From a virus, in the IMG/VR virus record IMGVR_UViG_3300021961_000801, positions 1-20,418 of that record: a stretch of 20,418 nt of DNA. The stretch is one strand, 5' to 3'. This document shows, piece after piece, positions 7,567-16,027 of this stretch; the stretch's first letter is position 1; each line of letters begins with the position of its first letter. The notes beneath the pieces are model-generated. The model had not been told where the DNA came from. It saw nothing but the letters and a program-made list of their open reading frames with translations, and ran no database searches. The position numbers and the translations under genes were made by a program.

Positions 7567-8810
7567 GTCTTTTAGATCTTATGATGCAGCAAGAAGCTGC
7601 AAAATTTTTACAAGAGTATAGTACCCCATCATCTAGTGTTGGTTTATTAGGTCAACCTAAATCAAAAATACAACAAGGATTATTAGGTGCATTAAAAGGC
7701 ATTCAACCTTATATGGGATATAGTACAACTCCTATTTCTTTTGGTCAAGCAGCTTTAGGAGCAATCACTGGTGGTGTTGAAGGTATGCAAGACTATGAAA
7801 AAGATTTAAAAAAACAAAGTTTAGAAAAATTAAGTGTATTAGGATCTATTAAAGATTTACTTGCAGAAAAACCAACTGATTGGACAACTGTTGGTTTAGC
7901 CAGTGATCCTTCAAAAGCAACCTTTGTAAAAAAAGGAGAAGAGGGATTAACTGATGAAGCAGGAAACCCACTATATGCACCTTATGTTCCAGTTGTGTAT
8001 AAACAAAATTTTAGAATTAAAGAAACTCCAGATGGTGGTTTTACTATGGAGATGTTGTATGAAGATCCTAGTGCTACACCCACAACAAGTGAAGCTGAAG
8101 AAATACAAAAACCAGTTGTTGTAGATTTACAAACAAGATTAACTCAATCTAATGAACAATACGATAAATTGTATAAGTTGTATCAATCATTCGATCCAAG
8201 TTTCTTACAATATCAAGGAAAGATTAATTCTCTTGTGACTTCTATAAAAGATAAAGCAGGTATTGATTTAACTGAAGCAGAAAAAAATTTTTTAACTGCA
8301 TTTTCTACTTTTGAACAAGAAGCAGCAGAAGGTTTAAATAAATACATTAAAGATATTACTGGTGCTCAAATGTCTGAAGCTGAAGCACAAAGATTAAAAC
8401 AAGGTTATCCTAACGTATCAGATTCACCGACTCAATTTCAATCTAAGTTAGAAAACCTAATGTTGAACAATACTCTATCTCTAGCGAGAACTAATTTCTT
8501 TATTAAGAATCCACAACAATTTGTTGATAATGGAGTTGATATAAATAATCCTTATGCTGTTGATGAAAATGGTAAAAAGATTGAAGGATTAACTAGTTTA
8601 TCTGATATCGTTAAATTAGATGTTTATAATCCAACAGTATCTACTGTTGGTAGTATTCAAGATATTATTCTCTCTACAGCAACTAAAATTATGAATGATT
8701 TAAAGAAAGCTAACCCAGATGCAGATCAACAACTACTTTATAATAAGGCCATTGAAGATACATCGGCATATTTTGGTGTTGATCTAACAGGTTTCTTGGA
8801 GCCAAAATAA
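7563..8810 (+). CDS. Ejection (internal virion) protein, middle
   Basis: This 415-residue protein has an N-terminal Gly/Leu-rich helical part (residues 1-75) that could touch membrane and a variable middle with Pro/Thr linkers (about 165-185). It then has a long helical region. Within that, residues 258-300 carry LNKYIKDITGAQMSEAEAQR followed by DSPTQFQSKLENL, a segment I recognise in putative injection proteins of phages with internal cores. It lies between the other two ejection genes, with ATGA before and TAATG after. It likely forms part of the trans-envelope conduit. The specific segment makes me moderately confident. Confidence 0.65.
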   Translation: MSLLDLMMQQEAAKFLQEYSTPSSSVGLLGQPKSKIQQGLLGALKGIQPYMGYSTTPISFGQAALGAITGGVEGMQDYEKDLKKQSLEKLSVLGSIKDLLAEKPTDWTTVGLASDPSKATFVKKGEEGLTDEAGNPLYAPYVPVVYKQNFRIKETPDGGFTMEMLYEDPSATPTTSEAEEIQKPVVVDLQTRLTQSNEQYDKLYKLYQSFDPSFLQYQGKINSLVTSIKDKAGIDLTEAEKNFLTAFSTFEQEAAEGLNKYIKDITGAQMSEAEAQRLKQGYPNVSDSPTQFQSKLENLMLNNTLSLARTNFFIKNPQQFVDNGVDINNPYAVDENGKKIEGLTSLSDIVKLDVYNPTVSTVGSIQDIILSTATKIMNDLKKANPDADQQLLYNKAIEDTSAYFGVDLTGFLEPK

Positions 8811-10861
8811 TGGAACTGCTTTTTCAAATTAAAACAAATAAGAATACTAAAGAAGAGGAGAAACCTAAAAATATATCTAAAGATAATATTTCCGGGAATG
8901 TCTTTATACCTATTAAAGATGAAATGCCTACTAGTAAAAAACAAAACACTACACAACCTATTAGTACAAATAATACCTATCAAGATAGTATCTTTAGAAT
9001 TAAAAGTGCAACTACAAAAGAAATTCCAACTAAAGAAAAAAAAATATATGAAGATTTAGGTTTCTTCGATACTGTTAAAGATATAGGAAAAACAATCCCT
9101 AAAGCTGCAGCGATGGGGTATGCAGGTATATATGGTTTCCCCGGTTTAATTACAGAGATCGCAGGTAATCTTGTTAAAGACTATCAAGTAAAAAAAGGTA
9201 TAGCTAAAGAAACAGACAAAGTTGTTAACCCATTACCTACTTATGCTGATATAATGAAAGAATTTGAAAAATATTATAATTACGATCCGAAAACAATACA
9301 AGGTCAATATGCCCAAACTATTGGAGAATATTTACCAGGGAGTGGTTCTAAATTATTCAACTTAGCTATTAGTGGAGTTGCTGGAACTGCCGATGAAGTT
9401 TTAACACAATTAGCTAGTGAAGGATATGGTGATATAGCTGGGTTCTTAACTTATTTAATTGGAATACCAAAAGCAGGTAAAGGTAAAATTTCAGAAATGG
9501 TTGATGAGGCATTACCAGATGAAAAAAGGATGCAAGAGGCTATAGACTTATTAGAAACTAGCAAAAGTACTAAATTTCCTTTAACAACAGGTGAGGCTAT
9601 TGGTGGGTTGCCTTTTCAACAATTATCCTCTGATTTATTAGTATCTAAATGGGGGAAAGACCTATCTGAATTTTTAGAAAAAAGACAAAAAGATTTACCA
9701 CCAAATTTTGTTAAGGAGTTAGAAGATATACTAGGCACTGTAGATACACCAAAAACAGTTATTGCAACTGTTAGTGATGCTGTTGAGAGTTCTATTAAAA
9801 AAGCTGAAAAAACTAGATTGGAAAGTGCTAATTATAAAGATGCAACAAAAGAAATATTGAGCAAAGATATATTTGCTGATTATGCTACCTCTTTGGAGAA
9901 AATGATAAAAGATCCATATACATTAGCTTCATTAAAACCAGAATTAAAAAATATATTAAAAAAAATAAAAGGTAAAAGTATATCTATTGACCAAGTTCAA
10001 TCACTATTAGGTGAAACACAAGATAAAATTGATAATTTTATTAAAAAGCAATCTATGATAAATACTGGTCAGAAATTAACAAATATTAAAAATGACATAA
10101 TAAGTATAGCAGAGGCAGCAAGTCCAGCATATAAAAATGCAAGAGAAACTTACAAAAAAATATCTAATGAAATTATCGATCCTTTAAAAGAAACATTAGA
10201 CGAAGTTACAAAAAAAGTAACTTTGCAAAAAATTAATAATTTAATCTTTAATAAAGATTTAGTAAGACCGGGAGATATTACAAAAATAGCTAATGAATTA
10301 AATAAGGTGGACAAAAATGCTTTCCCTAAAATGGCAGGTTATTTATTAGAATCAATGGTAGATAGTGCTGTTTATAAATCAAAAAACCCTGGTTATTCTT
10401 TGTGGGGTAAATTGTTTGCAGATCCTAAAAGTAAAAACAATATCATAACTATTTTAGAAGAGTCTGCTAAATCAAGAGGAATAAATCCTTCTGGTATTAG
10501 ACCGGGATGGAATAACCTTATTAAAATATTTGAAAAAATGGAATACCAACCAATACCCGGATCTGCGACTTCTGCTAGAGGTAACAGATTAGTTGAGTTA
10601 GGCGAAAATACTTTTTCTAACATATTAAAAGTATTAGAGATTACAAAACCTTTTAATAGAATTGATGCTTACTTTACATATAAAACACAAAAAAATAACA
10701 TGAAGCTATTAAGTGAAATATTACTTTCAGATAATGGTTTCCAAATGATTAAAGATCTAGGTAAACAAACTAAAAAAGAAAAAATAGAAAAAGTGCTTTT
10801 TGGACAAGCATTAATTGGTTCAAGGGCAGATTACTTAGTAGAAGAAAACGAACAACCATGA
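8810..10861 (+). CDS. Ejection (internal virion) protein, large
   Basis: At 683 residues this is the largest gene in the window. The first 75 residues are polar and Lys-rich. Residues about 90-135 hold a hydrophobic segment (AAAMGYAGIYGFPGLITEIAG) that could cross a membrane. The remaining 500 residues are mainly charged helices rich in Lys, Ile and Asn. Large helical proteins at this place, following two other ejection genes and before fibres, are usually the biggest ejectosome component, like T7 gp16. I see no transglycosylase or peptidase motif. A GGAG site and TAATG link it to the gene before. Its base use is more A-rich than its neighbours. Confidence 0.6.
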   Translation: MELLFQIKTNKNTKEEEKPKNISKDNISGNVFIPIKDEMPTSKKQNTTQPISTNNTYQDSIFRIKSATTKEIPTKEKKIYEDLGFFDTVKDIGKTIPKAAAMGYAGIYGFPGLITEIAGNLVKDYQVKKGIAKETDKVVNPLPTYADIMKEFEKYYNYDPKTIQGQYAQTIGEYLPGSGSKLFNLAISGVAGTADEVLTQLASEGYGDIAGFLTYLIGIPKAGKGKISEMVDEALPDEKRMQEAIDLLETSKSTKFPLTTGEAIGGLPFQQLSSDLLVSKWGKDLSEFLEKRQKDLPPNFVKELEDILGTVDTPKTVIATVSDAVESSIKKAEKTRLESANYKDATKEILSKDIFADYATSLEKMIKDPYTLASLKPELKNILKKIKGKSISIDQVQSLLGETQDKIDNFIKKQSMINTGQKLTNIKNDIISIAEAASPAYKNARETYKKISNEIIDPLKETLDEVTKKVTLQKINNLIFNKDLVRPGDITKIANELNKVDKNAFPKMAGYLLESMVDSAVYKSKNPGYSLWGKLFADPKSKNNIITILEESAKSRGINPSGIRPGWNNLIKIFEKMEYQPIPGSATSARGNRLVELGENTFSNILKVLEITKPFNRIDAYFTYKTQKNNMKLLSEILLSDNGFQMIKDLGKQTKKEKIEKVLFGQALIGSRADYLVEENEQP

Positions 10862-10917
10862 AACGTAAACATCCCTGTTTGGGAAATGAGTCAAAACAAA
10901 TAAAAGGAGAGAAGTAA
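10858..10917 (+). CDS. Possible 19-residue coupled micro-ORF
   Basis: An ATG overlaps the ejection gene stop (ATGA at 10858-10861) and opens 19 codons ending TAA at 10915-10917. The peptide is basic with one Cys. It fills most of the gap before the first fibre gene, and its last codons supply the AAAGGAGAG ribosome site for that gene. It could be translated simply to carry ribosomes to the fibre start, or it could be chance. Confidence 0.25.
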   Translation: MKRKHPCLGNESKQIKGEK

Positions 10918-10922
10918 AATAA

Positions 10923-12218
10923 ATGGCTGGAATAAACGAATACGATACTACGGCTGGTAACAACTCTAGTATCAATTCAATCAATATTGCTGAAGGATGT
11001 GCTCCCTCTGGGATCAATAATGCTATCCGACAGTTAATGGCAGATATTCGTTCCCAATGGAATGATGCGAATTGGTTTCAATATGGAGATGGTGCAGGTA
11101 CAGTATCTATTACTTATGCTAGTGCTACCTCCTTTACTGTAGATGGAGTAGACGTATCTTCTGTCTATCATGTTGGTCGAAGAGTAAGAGCTGTTGGATC
11201 TGCAACAGGTACAATCTATGGAACAATCTCTGCGGTAGCTTACGTTACTGACACCACTGTTACAGTTACATGGGATAGTGGTTCACTTAATAACGAGGCT
11301 CTAACAATCTATCTTTCTATTATAGAAGCAACCAATACAGGTATTCCTTCTACTACATTTAACTTCGGAGACAATGACAAGATTCTATTCGGTAATGGTA
11401 ATGACCTAGAAATCTTTCATAATGGAACTACTTCTTTTATAACTAACAATACTAGCCATCTTTATATAAGAACCAATGCTGATGATAGTGACGTTATTAT
11501 TCAGTCAGATGATGGCAGTGGTGGCCTGACTACTTATATACAAGCAGATGGTTCTATTGGAGAAGTAAGACTTTTTTATTATGGTGCTGAAAAATTAAAT
11601 ACCTCATCTACTGGTATTGATGTTACAGGAACAGTTACTGATGATGGTGCAATCCATGATGGAGATGTTACTTTCACAGGTGCTAACTACAACGTATTAT
11701 GGGATAAATCACAAGACCGATTAGAATTTGGAGATAATGCGAAAGCTATCTTTGGTGCTGGTGCAGACTTACAGATTTATCACGATGGAAGTAACTCTTA
11801 CATACAAGACGTTTTAACTGGTGGATTATATATTGACTCTAGTTTATTAACTGTAAGAAATGGTGCTGGTTCAGAAACACAAGCTACTTTCACTCAAAAT
11901 GGTGCAGTAGAACTTTATCACAATAACAGCAAAAAATTAGAAACTACTACTACTGGTATCCTCGTTACAGGTGGTGTTGACATGACTGCAAGTGCAGGAG
12001 ATGTGGGTACATACGCCTTAATGGTAAACTCAGGAAGTACAAGTTCTCATAACTTTGGTGATACTTTGGCAGGATCAAATTTAACCCCATCTCAAACAGG
12101 TGGTGGTACTGGCACAGCAGGAACACAATCAGGAACTTGGAGATGTATGGGTTATACTGGTGCAAACAGTGTTAGTGCGGGTACAGGTAAAACTACATTG
12201 TGGTTTAGAATTTCATAG
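10923..12218 (+). CDS. Tail fibre / receptor-binding protein 1
   Basis: This 431-residue fibre is divided into clear parts. Residues 1-46 are an N-terminal anchor (MAGINEYDTT, then GINNAIRQLMADI) shared with the second fibre gene. Residues about 50-140 are a beta domain. Two related segments follow at about 150-236 and 269-350, each with a DLxIxHxG motif (DLEIFHNGTTSFI and DLQIYHDGSNSYI) and a closing KLxTTxTGIxVTG, typical of beta-rich marine phage fibre shafts. The tip, about 360-431, has a GTWRCMGYTGA segment and ends LWFRIS; it is the likely receptor-binding end. It opens the fibre block after the ejection genes. An AGGAGA site lies unusually far (13 bases) from ATG. Confidence 0.8.
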   Translation: MAGINEYDTTAGNNSSINSINIAEGCAPSGINNAIRQLMADIRSQWNDANWFQYGDGAGTVSITYASATSFTVDGVDVSSVYHVGRRVRAVGSATGTIYGTISAVAYVTDTTVTVTWDSGSLNNEALTIYLSIIEATNTGIPSTTFNFGDNDKILFGNGNDLEIFHNGTTSFITNNTSHLYIRTNADDSDVIIQSDDGSGGLTTYIQADGSIGEVRLFYYGAEKLNTSSTGIDVTGTVTDDGAIHDGDVTFTGANYNVLWDKSQDRLEFGDNAKAIFGAGADLQIYHDGSNSYIQDVLTGGLYIDSSLLTVRNGAGSETQATFTQNGAVELYHNNSKKLETTTTGILVTGGVDMTASAGDVGTYALMVNSGSTSSHNFGDTLAGSNLTPSQTGGGTGTAGTQSGTWRCMGYTGANSVSAGTGKTTLWFRIS

Positions 12219-12226
12219 GAGTAATA

Positions 12227-12442
12227 ATGGCAGATATATATCAAGTATTAAATTTAAGAAACCCTCAGTGGGTAGATTCTAGTCATACAAAAATTAACTG
12301 TGAAGTAGAATTTAAAAAGTTTGAAGGAACTTATATTCCTTTTACAGCTAGTCCTACTGACTCAGAAGCTCATGGTAGAGATATTCATCAAAGATTAGTT
12401 AATGGTGAATGGGGTTCTATCGCAACAGAACCAACAGAATAA
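12227..12442 (+). CDS. Small fibre-associated protein
   Basis: This 71-residue protein (IYQVLNLRNPQWVDSSHTKI, then VEFKKFEGTYIPFTASPTDS) resembles a short module found beside, or fused to, tail fibre genes of many podoviruses. There the part PFTAS.D.EAHGR is well kept. It is wedged between two fibre genes with AGGAG five bases before ATG. Likely roles are fibre assembly or a small fibre-bound subunit. No transmembrane segment or cysteine pair is seen. Confidence 0.6.
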   Translation: MADIYQVLNLRNPQWVDSSHTKINCEVEFKKFEGTYIPFTASPTDSEAHGRDIHQRLVNGEWGSIATEPTE

Positions 12443-12455
12443 GAAAGGATAATTA

Positions 12456-13895
12456 ATGGCGGGTATTAATGACTACTCGAATACACCTAGTTTAAATACA
12501 ACAATCAATACGATTGATGTAGATGAGGGATGTAACCCCGCTAATATTAATGATGCTATTCGTCAACTCATGGCAGATATTGCTGACGTTGATGATGGTG
12601 TTGTTCCTTTACAGACTCCCGATATTAATGGTGGAACAATCGATGGTGCTTCTTTAGGAGCAAGTTCTCCTATTACCTCAGCCACTATCTCTGGCGATCT
12701 CACAGTTGATACAAACACATTATATGTAGATAGCACAAATAATCGTGTGGGTATTGGTACAACAAGTCCAGCCGCTAAATTAAATATTCAAGCAACGGCT
12801 GCTACAAGCGGTGAAGATTTAATTAAATTAATAAATGGTGCTGATGCTGCAGAATTAGTCATTGATACAGGTTCTAATACAGTCAATTTTAATTTAGGTG
12901 CTAGTGATGTTTTAAAAGTTATAGGTGGTAGTGGTGCAAGTGGTTCTACAATCCCATCTCCTGGCACTTTTGTTGTGGAAAATAATAATGAGGCATCAAT
13001 AGCTGTTTTAACACCTGATGCTTATACTTCTTATATTAGACTAGGTCATACTTCTGACCCCAGTGCTTGTAAATGGTCTTTTGACCCATCAACTGATGCT
13101 ATGGAAATTGGCACAACAACTACAAGTGGCTATGTGGGATTTCTTGCAGGTAATGCAACAGAAGCTATTCGTTTAGCTAGTTCTGGTAATGTAGGAATTG
13201 GCGAAACTGCACCTGCTCAAAGAGTACATATAAAAAACACAGGAACAGGTTCTGTTCGTATGAGAATAGAAAATGATGAAGGTTATGGTGAAGTATCTAC
13301 TGATGGGAATGCTATTCAATTAAGAACTCAATCAGGAATTGTTTTTGAATCTTATGACAATGATTATACAGCTATCAGAGATGGTAATGCAGTAGAGCGT
13401 ATGCGAATTGATAGCTCAGGACACGCAATTATTCCTAATGGTGTAACTTTAGGAACGGCTACTGGAACTTATAGTGCAGCTAACACTATAGATGATTATG
13501 AAGAAGGTACTTGGACTCCTAGTTTTCAATTTTCATCAGCACAACCAACAGCAGGTGCTACAACTGGAACTGGATATTATACAAAAGTAGGGAATATGGT
13601 TACAATTTGGGGTGCTGTTACAAATGCCAATGTTACAGGAGCTAGTGGTGATGTTAGAATTAGAGATTTACCTTTTACATCAAAAACAGCTTCAGGTCTA
13701 GCTGGATGGGTGGGTTCTATGAGTGTCAGTAGTATGACATTTACTGGATATGTCAACTGTGATGTTAATCAAGGTTCTAATTATATTAGACCACTTGAAA
13801 ATATAAGTGGTTCTGCAAGAGATATTTTAAATGTAGGAAATTGTACTCATGGTGCAACTGATGTATATTTTTGTGTAAATTATCAAGTTACATAA
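12456..13895 (+). CDS. Tail fibre / receptor-binding protein 2
   Basis: This 479-residue fibre starts with the same docking segment as the first fibre: 26 of the first 42 residues are identical, including EGC and AIRQLMADI. The shaft contains two copies of the VGIGxTxPAxx motif, RVGIGTTSPAAKLNI (about residues 97-111) and NVGIGETAPAQRVHI, common in fibre shafts and in fibres with S74 chaperone tails. The C-terminal 140 residues start with DDYEEGTWTPSFQF and contain GYYTKVGNMVTIWGAV and RDLPF, a known fibre-tip pattern. No S74 Ser-Lys chaperone is recognisable. AAAGGA precedes the ATG. Confidence 0.8.
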   Translation: MAGINDYSNTPSLNTTINTIDVDEGCNPANINDAIRQLMADIADVDDGVVPLQTPDINGGTIDGASLGASSPITSATISGDLTVDTNTLYVDSTNNRVGIGTTSPAAKLNIQATAATSGEDLIKLINGADAAELVIDTGSNTVNFNLGASDVLKVIGGSGASGSTIPSPGTFVVENNNEASIAVLTPDAYTSYIRLGHTSDPSACKWSFDPSTDAMEIGTTTTSGYVGFLAGNATEAIRLASSGNVGIGETAPAQRVHIKNTGTGSVRMRIENDEGYGEVSTDGNAIQLRTQSGIVFESYDNDYTAIRDGNAVERMRIDSSGHAIIPNGVTLGTATGTYSAANTIDDYEEGTWTPSFQFSSAQPTAGATTGTGYYTKVGNMVTIWGAVTNANVTGASGDVRIRDLPFTSKTASGLAGWVGSMSVSSMTFTGYVNCDVNQGSNYIRPLENISGSARDILNVGNCTHGATDVYFCVNYQVT

Positions 13896-13905
13896 GGAGT
13901 AAAAA

Positions 13906-14160
13906 ATGGCAATAACAAAAGAAAATCAAATCGCTAAAATAGAAGTGGTAGGCGAATACAAAGCTGTGCAAATTGCTACTGATACAATCATCAAAGAAGA
14001 TGGTGTTGAGTTATCAAGAAGCAGACACAGAAAAGTAGTTCACCCTGACCAAGATATTACAGGCGAAGATGCAGAAGTACAGGCAGTATGTAATGCTGTT
14101 TGGACTGACGAAGTTGTATCTGCGTGGAATGCTTTTCAAGCCTCACAAAATGATTTATAG
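13906..14160 (+). CDS. Conserved small protein after the fibre genes
   Basis: This 84-residue protein starts as beta strands (IAKIEVVGEYKAVQIATDTI) with a polar middle (SRSRHRKVVHPDQDI) and a C-terminal helix ending VVSAWNAFQASQ. I recall small proteins of this pattern just after fibre genes in marine phages, but I know no function. AAGGAG precedes the ATG and the fibre gene ends ten bases before. It could be a fibre or tail accessory protein. Confidence 0.65.
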   Translation: MAITKENQIAKIEVVGEYKAVQIATDTIIKEDGVELSRSRHRKVVHPDQDITGEDAEVQAVCNAVWTDEVVSAWNAFQASQNDL

Positions 14161-14192
14161 TGCTTATATAAATTGTAAAAAAGGATTTTAAA

Positions 14193-14375
14193 ATGATAAC
14201 AATAGACGGAAAAGAATATAAAGAAGAAGATCTATCATCTGAACAAAAACAAATAACTTCTATTATCTCTTCTTTACAAAACCAAAAAGGATCTGCTCAA
14301 TTACAAGTAGATAACCTTAATGTCTTACTTAATCATTATATTGATAAATTAAAAAAAACATTAGAGAGTAAGTAA
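14193..14375 (+). CDS. DUF6447-like small helical protein
   Basis: This 60-residue protein starts MITIDGKEYKEEDLSSEQK and continues as a helix with Gln and Leu repeats (LQVDNLNVLLNHYIDKLKK). The start motif is that of a small family found often in marine cyanophages and bacteria (DUF6447-like by memory). Its function is unknown. A single coiled coil is likely. AAAAGGA precedes the ATG, and TAATG links it to the next membrane protein gene. Confidence 0.65.
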   Translation: MITIDGKEYKEEDLSSEQKQITSIISSLQNQKGSAQLQVDNLNVLLNHYIDKLKKTLESK

Positions 14376-14749
14376 TGGAAATTAGTGATAAGACAACTAT
14401 TGGTATGCCCATTAGGAATCTTATCACTATTGTCGCCTCTGTGGCTGTAGGTGTCTATGCCTACTTTGGTATTATTGAACGACTCAATATCTTAGAAACC
14501 AATCGACAATTAATGGAAGCTGACCTTTTAAAAAAGGCAGAACAAACCCCTAAGAATTTAGAGATCTATATGTTAATTGAGATGAACGCAAAACAGATAG
14601 AAAAACATTCTCTTCAATTAGAAGAAAATCTACATACTCAAGTAATGTTAGATCACTTAGAAGAACAAGTAGATAAACTCACAAAAGATGTAGAAAAGTT
14701 AAAGGATGCGACTAGAGATATAGCCTTCGCCAATGGAAATGGTCATTAA
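14375..14749 (+). CDS. Membrane-anchored coiled-coil protein
   Basis: This 124-residue protein has one hydrophobic segment (LITIVASVAVGVYAYFGII, about residues 16-34) after a short N-terminus that starts MEISDKTTIGMP. A long charged coiled coil follows (about 35-115). The order is like a spanin or a holin partner, but it has no lipobox or signal cleavage site that I can see. I recognise the start motif from other marine phages without a known function. It lies between the fibre genes and the lysis genes. A similar but shorter protein is encoded at 15763-15978. Confidence 0.6.
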   Translation: MEISDKTTIGMPIRNLITIVASVAVGVYAYFGIIERLNILETNRQLMEADLLKKAEQTPKNLEIYMLIEMNAKQIEKHSLQLEENLHTQVMLDHLEEQVDKLTKDVEKLKDATRDIAFANGNGH

Positions 14750-14965
14750 ATGTGGAAGTTGGTTATTGCTTTATGTCTGTTTAGTTCTACAGGTGAATTA
14801 TTAGAACATACTCTAACTGATGGAATATCCGATTGTTTAGAGAAAAAAAGAATTATGATGAGAAACATGAACAATCAAGATAGAATTATGTGTGGCGAAG
14901 TAGAAGGTTACATTGAAAACATGAACGGAAAAGATTTTATTACAGCAATAAGAAAGAAGGGATAA
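14750..14965 (+). CDS. Small probably exported protein with cysteines
   Basis: This 71-residue protein has a hydrophobic N-terminus (MWKLVIALCLFSSTG) that could be a signal or anchor, then three cysteines at about 9, 29 and 48 and a helical tail rich in Met and Asn. The stop of the gene before lies directly against the ATG. A periplasmic or membrane role is suggested by the N-terminus. I do not recognise a family. The 67-residue protein at 19217-19420 has the same general plan. Confidence 0.55.
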   Translation: MWKLVIALCLFSSTGELLEHTLTDGISDCLEKKRIMMRNMNNQDRIMCGEVEGYIENMNGKDFITAIRKKG

Positions 14966-15763
14966 ATGGCAATCACATCAATAACACAAAGAGGAACAAC
15001 AGAGGACTTTGGACTCCAGGTTGCGAGAAATCAAATACCCTATCATAAAAATATTTACAAGTTTGGTCAAAATGCAGATGTTGGAAATAGTATAGAAACA
15101 ATTTGGCTTGAAGGAGGTCTATATGTCTATCCTCCTAGTGCAACAACCATGACTGTATCTAGTTCTGATGCAAATGATACTTCTGCTGGAACAGGTGCTA
15201 GAACAATTCAAATTTTTGGATTAGATGGAAGTTATAATGAAGTTTCAGAAACTATAACGATGAATGGTCAAACTCCTGTTACCACATCTAATAGTTATTT
15301 AAGAGTTAATAGAGCATTAGTTTTAACCGCAGGAAGTGGTGGAGTAAATGCAGGAATTATTTATGTAGGAACAGGAACAGTAACAGCAGGAGTTCCTGCA
15401 AATAAATACACTACAATTAATGGAGATGGAACTAACCAATCGCTTCAAGCATTTTGGACAGTACCTGCTGGTTATACTGCTTATATTTATCAGACAAATA
15501 TTTCAACAGGAACATCATCTGCCACTCCTGCTATATTAAAAACTTTATTAGTCGTGAGACCTTTTGGTGGAGTATTTAATACAAAAGAAGTAATTACAAT
15601 AAGTAACGGAAATCATTTACAGAACTACAGTTTTCCTCTTAAAATAACGGAGAAAAGCGATATTGAATTTAGAGCAGAATCAAGTTCAGGAGCTGTAAAT
15701 TTTAATGTATCTGCATCTTTAAATATATTATACATATTAAACGAATTATTTAAGGGGGATTGA
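14966..15763 (+). CDS. Beta-rich virion protein, fibre or decoration type
   Basis: This 265-residue protein begins with a short polar stretch (GTTEDFGLQVARNQIPYHKN) and is then almost entirely beta, rich in Thr, Ser and Gly. The middle contains TIQIFGLDGSYNEVSETITM followed by NSYLRVNRALVL, a segment I recall from cyanophage and pelagiphage virion proteins. No enzymatic motif is visible. AAGGGA precedes the ATG, and its stop overlaps the next start (TGATG at 15761-15765). It is likely a structural protein at the tail or capsid surface, although its place among small genes is unusual. Confidence 0.6.
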   Translation: MAITSITQRGTTEDFGLQVARNQIPYHKNIYKFGQNADVGNSIETIWLEGGLYVYPPSATTMTVSSSDANDTSAGTGARTIQIFGLDGSYNEVSETITMNGQTPVTTSNSYLRVNRALVLTAGSGGVNAGIIYVGTGTVTAGVPANKYTTINGDGTNQSLQAFWTVPAGYTAYIYQTNISTGTSSATPAILKTLLVVRPFGGVFNTKEVITISNGNHLQNYSFPLKITEKSDIEFRAESSSGAVNFNVSASLNILYILNELFKGD

Positions 15764-15978
15764 TGAAAATAGAACTCAAGGTCATCTTACCCTATATTGC
15801 TTTAATAGTTGGGTTAGGTATGTCTTGGGGGATGTTCTCAGAACGCCTTGATGCTGTAGAAAATAAAGCCGATAGAATAGCCAATATGCAAACAGATATT
15901 GCTATTATTAAAGAAAAGATTATGTGGATCGAAGATTATCTCTTAGAATCTCGTAAGCAAAATATTCGTTACCCCTAG
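15763..15978 (+). CDS. Small single-TM protein, possible lysis component
   Basis: This 71-residue protein has one membrane segment (VILPYIALIVGLGMSWGMF, about residues 7-25) and then a charged coiled coil (AVENKADRIANMQTDIAIIK) with a basic end. It has the form of a pinholin or small membrane anchor. The ATG at 15763 is preferred over a TTG at 15760, as it has AAGGGGG upstream and makes a TGATG overlap with the previous stop. It is the last gene before the short gap with the DnaA box and inverted repeat. Confidence 0.6.
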   Translation: MKIELKVILPYIALIVGLGMSWGMFSERLDAVENKADRIANMQTDIAIIKEKIMWIEDYLLESRKQNIRYP

Positions 15979-15979
15979 T

Positions 15980-15988
15980 TTATCCACA
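15980..15988 (+). promoter_or_regulatory. Perfect DnaA-box 9-mer
   Basis: The sequence TTATCCACA matches the canonical DnaA box and lies in a 45-base gap, just after a stop codon. AT-rich sequence (TTTATAGTATATAC) follows at once. A single box can arise by chance in AT-rich DNA, about one quarter of a site expected in this window by my rough estimate. An origin role is unproven, and I see no second close match beside it. Confidence 0.3.
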
Positions 15989-16009
15989 ATTTATAGTATA
16001 TACTTATTG

Positions 16010-16027
16010 ACATATTGGCGAATATGT
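16010..16027 (+). promoter_or_regulatory. Inverted repeat around the phosphoesterase start
   Basis: ACATATT-GGCG-AATATGT has perfect seven-base arms. The right arm contains the ATG at 16024, and no ribosome site is visible before it. A hairpin in the mRNA could hide the start, or the DNA dyad could be an operator. Its position directly after the AT-rich stretch supports a regulatory reading, but this is inference. Confidence 0.35.

Noticed and set aside
8738-8983. Minus-strand frame over the joint of two ejection genes
   Set aside because: It has no start support and is antisense to a TAATG-coupled pair.
10393-10623. Minus-strand frame in the large ejection gene
   Set aside because: It lies wholly inside a long coding sequence, with no ribosome site or recognisable product.
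12100-12282. Plus-strand frame over the end of fibre 1 and the small fibre-associated gene
   Set aside because: It is an alternative frame over two real genes and lacks a ribosome site.
16007-16012. TTGACA as a -35 element before the phosphoesterase
   Set aside because: A -10 element at the right distance would lie inside the gene and none is seen there.
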